Part shown: positions 22,210-27,561 of the stretch, piece after piece
Layout: each line of letters opens with the position of its first letter
Position numbering within the stretch: position 1 is the first letter of the stretch
From: a virus
IMG/VR virus record: IMGVR_UViG_3300042889_000685
Coordinates: 1 to 27,561 of that record
Length of the DNA stretch: 27,561 nucleotides
Direction: 5' to 3' (one strand)
Position numbers and translations under genes: made by a program
The notes under the pieces: generated by a model
What the model was told of the DNA's origin: nothing
Database searches by the model: none
Seen by the model: the letters and a program-made list of their open reading frames with translations, nothing else

Positions 22210-24057
22210 ATGGCCAATCAAATTATTTTAAAGCGTAGTTCAACACCGGGCAAGGCACCACTTGCGGCCCAGTTGGCACTAGGCGAAATTGCTATCAACA
22301 CATATGATGGCAGAATCTACATCAAGAAAGACGACGGCGTTCCTGCTGTAGTTGAAATTGGTGGAGTTACAAGCGTTAACACACAAACAGGTGATGTTGT
22401 ACTATCGACATCAGACGTTGCTGAAGGTTCTAACCAATACTTTACAACAGCCCGTGCTCGTAGCGCATTAAGCGCAGGTACAGGCATCAGCTATAACAGC
22501 ACAACAGGTGCTATTAGCACAGCTCAAAATTTGTCAACAGCAGGTACACCAACTTTTGCTGCTGCCACATTTACGGGTGATTTGACAGTACGTAACATTA
22601 TCCCAAGTGAAAGCAACACATATGACTTAGGTTCGGTAGCAAATCCATTCCGTCACATGTACGTTGGTCCAGGATCTTTGTATGTTAACGGTAAGCAAGT
22701 TTTAACAGAAACAAGCGGCACAATGACATTCACAGCTGACTTAGATCAGAACATGCGTGTCACAACAACTGGTACTGGTTTACTTCAGTTCGGTTCAAGT
22801 ACAACAGGTGTTAACATTGACGGTACATTGCAAATTGCAGCCGGTAAGCGTATCACTTCTAGTGATGGCGTTAAAGTTCAATTCGGCGACGATATTGAAT
22901 TAAACAACAACAAAGTTATTGGCGTTGGCGCACCAACTGCATTAACAGATGCCGCTACTAAAGGTTATGTTGATACAGCAATCAGTGCAGTAAGCACTTC
23001 AAGCATTGCACAAGGCAACTCAAACATTGCAGTTGTTGATTCGGGTACCGGTACAGTTACGGTTACAGTTGACGGTAGCACAGCATTGACAGTTGACTCA
23101 ACTGGTGTTGTAGTAGCTGGAAACTTTACAGTTAGCGGTACAACAACTACGGTTAACTCCAATACAGTTGCAATTGCAGACAACATCGTTACATTAAACA
23201 GCGATGCAACAGGCACCCCAACTCAAAACGCAGGTATTGAAGTTGAACGCGGTGATGAGGCTAACGTACAAGTTCGTTGGAATGAAGGTTCGCAAAAGTG
23301 GACATTCACTAACGATGGTTCCGTTTACACACAAATTGCCACAAGTACAGACACATTAACTGAAGGTACAACACAGTTGTACCACACAGCTGGCCGTGCT
23401 CGCGCAGCAATCAGTGCAAGTAGCGCAAGTGGTGTAAGCTACAACAGTGCAAGTGGTGTAATCAACTTGGGTTCTATTCCTAACAGTTCATTGACCAATA
23501 GCAGTGTTACTGTTAACGGTGCAGTTGCTACCTTGGGTGGTTCAATTACTTTAGGCGTTGCTGACATTTCTGATGCAGCTACAACTGCTTCAGTAACAGC
23601 CGCTATTGCAACAGCCGCAACTGATGCAACTACAAAAGCTAATGCAGCTCAAGTAGCAGCAGCAACTGATGCAACTACAAAAGTAGCAGCTGAAGCCATA
23701 GCACGTGATACAGCTATTGCTGCTGCGGTAGCGTTGAAAGATAACACAAGTGAAATTATAGAAGGTACAAACTTATATTACACAGATGCACGAGTTGCAA
23801 CTCGTGTAAACAGTGGTTTGACTCGCTTCCATGCTACTTTCCAATCAGTTACATCTACTCAAGCGGCTAACAACGTAAGCGCAACAGTTGCATACACATT
23901 TGCTGATTTAGCTACTGCTAAAGACTACAATGTATATTTAAACCGTATGTTGTTGCGTCCTACTGAATATAGTGTTAGTGGTTCTACACTAACTATTTCA
24001 GTTGGTATATTAGGAACAGATGACGAAATCGAAGTAAGCGGATTAAAGTTCGCGTAA
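22210..24057 (+). CDS. Tail fibre protein with multiple modules
   Basis: 615 residues. N-terminus IILKRSSTPGKAPLAAQLAL, GEIAINTYDGRIYIKKDD is the standard virion-attachment motif of phage fibre and tropism-determinant proteins. Next come SVNTQTGDVVLSTSDVAEGS with NQYFTTARARSALSAGTGIS (YFT module), VRNIIPSESNTYDLGSVANP with FRHMYVG (typical of S74-type fibres), an AATKGYVD coiled segment, VSGTTTTVNSNTVAIADNIV, a second YFT module (TQLYHTAGRARAAIS), a short Ala-rich coiled coil with TDATTKANAAQ repeats, and a C-terminal beta domain ending YNVYLNRMLLRPTEYSVSGS and DEIEVSGLKFA. No S74 chaperone domain is present here; that is in the next gene. A GAGGAG ribosome-binding site lies within a palindrome. 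Confidence 0.85.
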   Translation: MANQIILKRSSTPGKAPLAAQLALGEIAINTYDGRIYIKKDDGVPAVVEIGGVTSVNTQTGDVVLSTSDVAEGSNQYFTTARARSALSAGTGISYNSTTGAISTAQNLSTAGTPTFAAATFTGDLTVRNIIPSESNTYDLGSVANPFRHMYVGPGSLYVNGKQVLTETSGTMTFTADLDQNMRVTTTGTGLLQFGSSTTGVNIDGTLQIAAGKRITSSDGVKVQFGDDIELNNNKVIGVGAPTALTDAATKGYVDTAISAVSTSSIAQGNSNIAVVDSGTGTVTVTVDGSTALTVDSTGVVVAGNFTVSGTTTTVNSNTVAIADNIVTLNSDATGTPTQNAGIEVERGDEANVQVRWNEGSQKWTFTNDGSVYTQIATSTDTLTEGTTQLYHTAGRARAAISASSASGVSYNSASGVINLGSIPNSSLTNSSVTVNGAVATLGGSITLGVADISDAATTASVTAAIATAATDATTKANAAQVAAATDATTKVAAEAIARDTAIAAAVALKDNTSEIIEGTNLYYTDARVATRVNSGLTRFHATFQSVTSTQAANNVSATVAYTFADLATAKDYNVYLNRMLLRPTEYSVSGSTLTISVGILGTDDEIEVSGLKFA

Positions 24058-24070
24058 TATAACTGGCTAA

Positions 24071-24096
24071 AGACAGGGGTTTGACATCCCCTGTCT
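24071..24096 (+). terminator. Strong hairpin after the 22210 fibre gene
   Basis: AGACAGGGG, loop TTTGACAT, CCCCTGTCT: a 9-bp stem without a T-run. It may act as a terminator or mRNA end barrier. The following 40 bases contain GGTAACAAT twice (24104 and 24121). Confidence 0.5.
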
Positions 24097-24167
24097 GTAC
24101 ATTGGTAACAATGGACATGGGGTAACAATAGTTTGCCCCTCGTGCCAGTAAACTCAAAGGAGATAAA

Positions 24168-25154
24168 ATGTCTGAACGTAAATTAAGAAATAATGGTACT
24201 ACAAGTGAAGTATCATTGGACAAATCAAAAAACTACAAATATGACAAGAGTGGTACTCTTGTAGAAGCAACAACAGTTGCTGATAGTGATATCATTTTCA
24301 CTGGTAGCAAGTCAAGTCTACGTCGTTTGTCTGATTTGGAGCGTAACGTTTCCATTCTTGCAACTACATTGACAACAACTGACGGTACTACAGTTGACGC
24401 AGATGACACCAACTATGATGGTATTTTCACAGAGCCTGCGCGTTTCAAATCTACAACACGTTTTGACGGTAGTGTAAGCGTTAATGCAGCCGTTGGAATG
24501 AACAGTAATAAAATTACTAGTTTAGGTACACCAACTGCTGGTACTGATGCAAGTACTAAAGGCTACGTTGATTCTACCGCAGCTACTGCTAAGTCAGAAG
24601 CAATCAGTGCAGCCGCAACTGATGCAACTACCAAAGCCAATGCTGCTAAGTCAGAAGCAATCAGTGCAGCCGCAACTGATGCAACTACCAAAGCCAATGC
24701 TGCCAAGCCAGTGGCTGGCACAGGCATTGGTGTAAGCGGTACAACAGTTACTAACACATTGTCTACAAGTGGTGGTACTATTGGTGGTGCTATTGCAGTT
24801 ACCGGCGGCATTACTGCCACTGGCGAAATTACAGCTTACTACTCTGATGCACGTTTGAAAACAAATGTATCTAAGATTGATGGCGCCCTGAGTAAAGTTA
24901 TGGCTATCAACGGTTACACATACGATTCAAGCGATCTTGCTATGTCGTTGGGTCTTCCAAAGCACATGGATCAAATTGGTCTAATGGCAGACGAAGTTGA
25001 AGCAGTATTGCCAGAATTGGTAACAGAATCTGGTATTGCAGGCTACAAGACTATTCGTTATGACAAAGTTGTTTCTGTCCTAGTTAACGCTGTTAAAGAG
25101 CAACAAGCAATGATCGAGGAACTACAAGCACTTGTAAAGAAGACTTTACATTAA
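24168..25154 (+). CDS. Tail fibre with C-terminal S74 intramolecular chaperone protease
   Basis: 328 residues. The N-terminal 80 residues (DIIFTGSKSSLRRLSDLERN) probably attach to the virion; NAAVGMNSNKITSLGTPTAG and DASTKGYVDS lead into an Ala-rich coiled coil with an exact 19-residue tandem repeat. From about residue 224 the C-terminus is a peptidase S74 domain: YYSDARLKTNVSKIDGALSK, then YTY, HMDQIGLMADEVEAVLPELV, YDKVVSVLVNAVKEQQAMIE. The catalytic dyad Ser226 and Lys231 has the spacing seen in endosialidase-type chaperones (Ser-x4-Lys). The domain trimerises the fibre and then cuts itself off in front of Ser226, so the mature fibre would be about 225 residues. GGAG precedes the ATG. Confidence 0.9.
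   Translation: MSERKLRNNGTTSEVSLDKSKNYKYDKSGTLVEATTVADSDIIFTGSKSSLRRLSDLERNVSILATTLTTTDGTTVDADDTNYDGIFTEPARFKSTTRFDGSVSVNAAVGMNSNKITSLGTPTAGTDASTKGYVDSTAATAKSEAISAAATDATTKANAAKSEAISAAATDATTKANAAKPVAGTGIGVSGTTVTNTLSTSGGTIGGAIAVTGGITATGEITAYYSDARLKTNVSKIDGALSKVMAINGYTYDSSDLAMSLGLPKHMDQIGLMADEVEAVLPELVTESGIAGYKTIRYDKVVSVLVNAVKEQQAMIEELQALVKKTLH
24588..24701 (+). repeat. Exact 57-nt tandem duplication in the S74 fibre gene
   Basis: Copies 24588-24644 and 24645-24701 are identical and encode AKSEAISAAATDATTKANA twice. A diverged relative (TDATTKANAAQ) occurs in the upstream fibre at about 23620-23690. Identity at silent sites indicates a very recent duplication. Confidence 0.9.
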
Positions 25155-25180
25155 TTCAGTGAAAAGAGGAGGCAAATAAA

Positions 25181-25363
25181 ATGGCAATTCTTCCAGCAAC
25201 TGGATCATCTATCTCGTTTGGTAATGTCAGACGTGGCTACACTAATGCAACTGGTACAAACCTTGGATTACGTAGCACACTTGGAGCACACGTAAGTATA
25301 TCAACAGGTGCTGTTGGACTAAGTTCAACATTTGGTGGCCGTACAACACCATACGCTATCTAA
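25181..25363 (+). CDS. Short structural/fibre-associated protein
   Basis: 60 residues, no charge clusters, rich in Gly, Ser and Thr: MAILPATGSSISFGNVRRGY, then GLRSTLGAHVSISTGAVGLS and STFGGRTTPYAI. It belongs to a loose group of short phage proteins that begin with P-x-S/T-G-x-I-S-F/L-x-x-V and end in FGG-like motifs, usually encoded among tail fibre genes. Role unknown, perhaps a fibre tip or adaptor. A strong AGAGGAGG ribosome-binding site and a terminator 15 nt downstream suggest substantial expression. Confidence 0.65.
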   Translation: MAILPATGSSISFGNVRRGYTNATGTNLGLRSTLGAHVSISTGAVGLSSTFGGRTTPYAI

Positions 25364-25378
25364 AAAATAGCAACTAAG

Positions 25379-25402
25379 AAAAGGGCTTTGGCCCTTTTCT
25401 TT
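25379..25402 (+). terminator. Rho-independent terminator at end of fibre island
   Basis: AAAAGGGC, loop TTTG, GCCCTTTT (8 bp, extendable over one bulge), followed by CTTTT. The stem sequence resembles the terminator behind gp23 (AAAAGGGC core). Confidence 0.88.
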
Positions 25403-25457
25403 TGGCTAACTTTTCTACAACGGCATTGATACATAGTTAAACACATAAGGAGTTGAC

Positions 25458-25973
25458 ATGGCACTAACACAACATGAAATTTTAAACAATACTCGGGCAG
25501 TATTAAAACAAGTCCCTTACCGTACAAATTTTGAAAGAGATAATTTTGTTTATGGTACCGAATCGGGCCCTCGATTGGTAATCTCTCTTTGTCAAGAGAT
25601 GGAGTTTCTAAGCGCAGAGCACGATAAGGCTACAAATGATTGGTCAAAAGCTTCATTAGTTGAAGAAATGAACATAATTAATGCCAAAATTGTAGAATTG
25701 CAGACAGTAATTGGCAGCAATATACGTGTAGCAGTAGAAGCTGCTGAACCCAGTTACTGGGTAGAAGAATTGGCAAAGAAAGCAGCAATTGAAGCAATTT
25801 GCCAAAAAGTCTCAGTTGAAAATATGAGTCAGATGTTGAAATTGCCAGCTGAACATTATGAAAGCGCAATTGTTAAATGCCAAACATTCCTGAACATCAT
25901 TAATAAGACAACTCGTTCGGCCGAACGCAAAGCAAATACTGCAAGTTCATTGCAATACGGTGATGATGAATAA
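25458..25973 (+). CDS. Unknown helical protein
   Basis: 171 residues, no family recognised. Mostly alpha-helical: LTQHEILNNTRAVLKQVPYR, a charged middle (EMEFLSAEHDKATNDWSKAS, NIINAKIVELQTVIGSN) and an ending YESAIVKCQTFLNIINKTTR with the acidic tail QYGDDE. No signal peptide or membrane segment. It has its own AAGGAG site and overlaps the glycosyltransferase start by one base (TAATG), so the two are co-translated. It could be a virion or replication-associated protein; nothing in the sequence decides this. Confidence 0.7.
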   Translation: MALTQHEILNNTRAVLKQVPYRTNFERDNFVYGTESGPRLVISLCQEMEFLSAEHDKATNDWSKASLVEEMNIINAKIVELQTVIGSNIRVAVEAAEPSYWVEELAKKAAIEAICQKVSVENMSQMLKLPAEHYESAIVKCQTFLNIINKTTRSAERKANTASSLQYGDDE

Positions 25974-26632
25974 TGTTTGGTAAGTCGACTGCAAATATAT
26001 TTGACAAACCACCTGCTTTGAGTAATCGGGTGGTTATTTGTGTGCCTACCAATGGTACAGTACACGCTAAGTTTACTTACTGCTTGGTACAGGCAATACA
26101 GTTTACTGAACGTCAAGGTATTCCAGTTCAACTTGACATGGATGCTGGCACAGTATTGAGTAATCAGCGGCAAGTGTTGTTGACAACTGCTGTTGATACT
26201 CACAATGCCGAGCACATCATGTGGCTTGATAGTGATATGACTTTCCCCGAAGATGTTATTGTCAGATTATTAAAACATCGCAAGCGAGTAGTTTGCGCAA
26301 CATATTCTAAACGTGTACCACCGTTTCATCCCACTGCATTTACCAGCATTGATCCTGTGGAGCCAGTTAATACAGAAGGATATGGGTTAGTTAATGTTCG
26401 TTATACTGGATTTGGCTGCGTATTAATGAAAGCAAATGTCATTGACGATATGCCAAGTCCACACTTTCCGTTAAAGTGGCATGCACCAAGTTCAACTTGG
26501 CACGGGGAAGATATGGGATTCTGCGACCTACTAGACCACAATGACATTAAAATATTTTGCGACTTGGATCTCAGTCGCGAGATTGGGCATTTAGGGCAGC
26601 GAGAGTTTCTAGTGAATCAGGTAAACTTGTAA
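25973..26632 (+). CDS. GT-A-type glycosyltransferase
   Basis: 219 residues. A nucleotide-sugar-binding start RVVICVPTNGTVHAKFTYCL, then AEHIMWLDSDMTFPEDVIVR with the D86-S-D88 metal-binding motif after a hydrophobic strand, CATYSKRVPPF, GFGCVLMKANVIDDM and a late STWHGEDMGFCDLL, where the E-D matches the catalytic-base position of the GT2-like fold. It should transfer a sugar from a nucleotide donor to a protein, lipid or DNA acceptor. Position beside the fibre island makes a virion or fibre protein, or host surface glycan, possible acceptors. Its 3' end overlaps the leftward gene by 62 bp. Confidence 0.75.
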   Translation: MFGKSTANIFDKPPALSNRVVICVPTNGTVHAKFTYCLVQAIQFTERQGIPVQLDMDAGTVLSNQRQVLLTTAVDTHNAEHIMWLDSDMTFPEDVIVRLLKHRKRVVCATYSKRVPPFHPTAFTSIDPVEPVNTEGYGLVNVRYTGFGCVLMKANVIDDMPSPHFPLKWHAPSSTWHGEDMGFCDLLDHNDIKIFCDLDLSREIGHLGQREFLVNQVNL

Positions 26633-27008
26633 AAAACGCACACCATCGTCTTAACTTTTTAAGATTGACAGAAGCAGACAATTGGTATTCTGGATAATTG
26701 TTGTTTAAAAGAATATCGCGCATAAATGCACCGTCGATTACAGTGCTTTTTATCAGGCGTAATTTTAACTCGTGATCTGCTACTACACTATTGAGAAGAG
26801 GATGACACCATTCTTCATCATTGATTAGTCGTCTGATTTCTAAAAACCAACGTTCAGTGTAGGCAATGTTATTTTTGTAAAGATTATTGAGAAGCGGATT
26901 GTTAAGCCATGTTGCCCAGCATTGTTGAAAATTAAGCTGGCGATGGGGCCCTGAATATATTTCTAATGGTTTTTCATTAATTGTATTTTTAATTACTTTT
27001 AACGCCAT
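26571..27008 (-). CDS. Unknown protein, convergent with the glycosyltransferase
   Basis: 145 residues, no family recognised. Trp- and Leu-rich helical segments: HRQLNFQQCWATWLNNPLLN, YTERWFLEIRRLINDEEWCH, STVIDGAFMRDILLNNNYPE, LKKLRRWCAFFTSLPDSLE. Starts with ATG inside the last 20 bp of the Nudix gene, so it is coupled to it. The last 20 residues overlap the glycosyltransferase 3' end on the opposite strand; the coding character of the N-terminal part and coupling make the gene credible, while the exact end is less sure. Confidence 0.6.
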   Translation of the reverse strand: MALKVIKNTINEKPLEIYSGPHRQLNFQQCWATWLNNPLLNNLYKNNIAYTERWFLEIRRLINDEEWCHPLLNSVVADHELKLRLIKSTVIDGAFMRDILLNNNYPEYQLSASVNLKKLRRWCAFFTSLPDSLETLAALNAQSRD

Positions 27009-27420
27009 TGAGCAGACCTTCTAACGATTCTCTAAATCCACGACTACTAAACATTTTTGCGGTATTACGATGCAACGGTTGCGGCCATTCCCACAAGTTA
27101 ACCCAGCAGTAGCCAGCACTTTCTTCATCTATGACGGGGATAAATTCTTCCTCGCATAAGATTAGATAGCTGACATGACGAAAGCGTTTATCACGAGTTG
27201 TGAACGTGTACACATGACTCATTGCAATTGTGTTGGGCACACCTGGAAAGCCAAGTTCTTCGCATAGTTCTCGTTTTAGACCGTTTAAGTCTCCTTCGTC
27301 ACCGTCTAACTTGCCGCCCCATAGACCCCAGCACATACTGTGTGTTTCAGCAGGGCTACGAAGTTGCATCATAACCCTGCCTGTTTTTTTACTTACAATT
27401 AATGCGCCCACAGCTCTCAT
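26989..27420 (-). CDS. Nudix hydrolase
   Basis: 143 residues, a single Nudix domain. The Nudix box is perfect: G36-x5-E42-x7-R50-E51-L-x-E54-E55-L-G-F58. Upstream GALIVSKKTGRVMMQLRSP and WGLWGGKL, and downstream HVYTFTTRDKRFRHVSYLIL, fit the fold. It hydrolyses a nucleoside diphosphate linked to another group; substrates of phage Nudix enzymes include (d)NTPs, NAD, ADP-ribose and capped RNA, and the sequence does not decide among them. The start is 7 nt after the stop of the upstream (leftward) structural gene. Confidence 0.9.
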   Translation of the reverse strand: MRAVGALIVSKKTGRVMMQLRSPAETHSMCWGLWGGKLDGDEGDLNGLKRELCEELGFPGVPNTIAMSHVYTFTTRDKRFRHVSYLILCEEEFIPVIDEESAGYCWVNLWEWPQPLHRNTAKMFSSRGFRESLEGLLNGVKSN

Positions 27421-27427
27421 GATTTAC

Positions 27428-27561
27428 TTAGTTGACAATACGCCAGTACCCCTGCTCGTATAAACCTTCGATTGCAAGCACCCAATCTGTGCCGGTAAAA
27501 TATAACTTTTCCATGGTATTTGCATTTGTAGTGTATGCAACTGAATTAGTAGCACTTGCAT
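27428..27561 (-). CDS. C-terminus of a probable virion structural/fibre protein, partial
   Basis: An open minus-strand frame enters from the right edge and ends with TAA at 27428-27430. The 43 visible residues read ASATNSVAYTTNANTMEKLY, then FTGTDWVLAIEGLYEQGYW and RIVN. The LYFTGTDW pattern and the Thr/Asn/Ala-rich lead resemble the ends of phage fibre and head-decoration proteins, which often have 'YDG-x-W' motifs. Too short to name. It is the first visible gene of the leftward unit with the Nudix gene. Confidence 0.6.
   Translation of the reverse strand, partial: ASATNSVAYTTNANTMEKLYFTGTDWVLAIEGLYEQGYWRIVN

Overview
This window is a contiguous piece of a T4-like, contractile-tailed phage genome. 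The hallmark genes are recognisable from their translations: recombination nuclease subunits gp47 and gp46, baseplate hub gp26, portal gp20, prohead protease gp21, scaffold gp22 and major capsid protein gp23. The order portal - small protein - acidic core protein - protease - scaffold - capsid is the standard T4-like head cassette. The DNA is moderately AT-rich. I see no photosynthesis genes, tRNAs or integrase, so the host cannot be named. The style of several small genes (histone-like Hc1, SegE-type GIY-YIG protein, zinc-ribbon protein after gp23, GTA-type holin, NTP-pyrophosphatase) resembles aquatic T4-like phages more than enteric T4.

Layout, left to right. (1) 1-4303, rightward: partial NTP pyrophosphohydrolase, GNAT acetyltransferase, DUF465-like small protein, gp47, gp46, histone-like protein and a GIY-YIG protein, tightly packed with stop/start overlaps. 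(2) 4304-5000: a gene-free convergent gap that holds many strong RNA helices and looks like a large structured non-coding RNA. (3) 5001-6112, leftward: gp26-like baseplate hub protein and a small gp51-like protein. (4) 6113-6205: a divergent control region with two TAAATA late-promoter-like motifs. (5) 6206-14699, rightward: an 875-residue tape-measure-like protein, then the head cassette ending at a strong terminator behind gp23. (6) 14717-25402: zinc-ribbon protein, holin, and a fibre/adhesin island of six genes, including a 1607-residue repeat fibre and an S74 self-cleaving fibre. (7) 25458-26632: unknown protein and GT-A glycosyltransferase. (8) 26571-27561, leftward: unknown protein, Nudix hydrolase and the C-terminus of a probable structural protein.

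Functionally, the left end handles nucleotide metabolism and recombination-dependent replication, the centre builds head and baseplate, and the right end builds the host-recognition apparatus. Late genes appear to be driven by a T4-like late promoter with a (G/C)(G/A)TAAATA core. The most unusual element is the 586-nt candidate RNA at 4307-4892. Its ends are perfectly complementary, and three of its helices contain G-U pairs that work only on the + strand. The size and context suggest an ornate phage RNA of the GOLLD/ROOL kind, or a new class.
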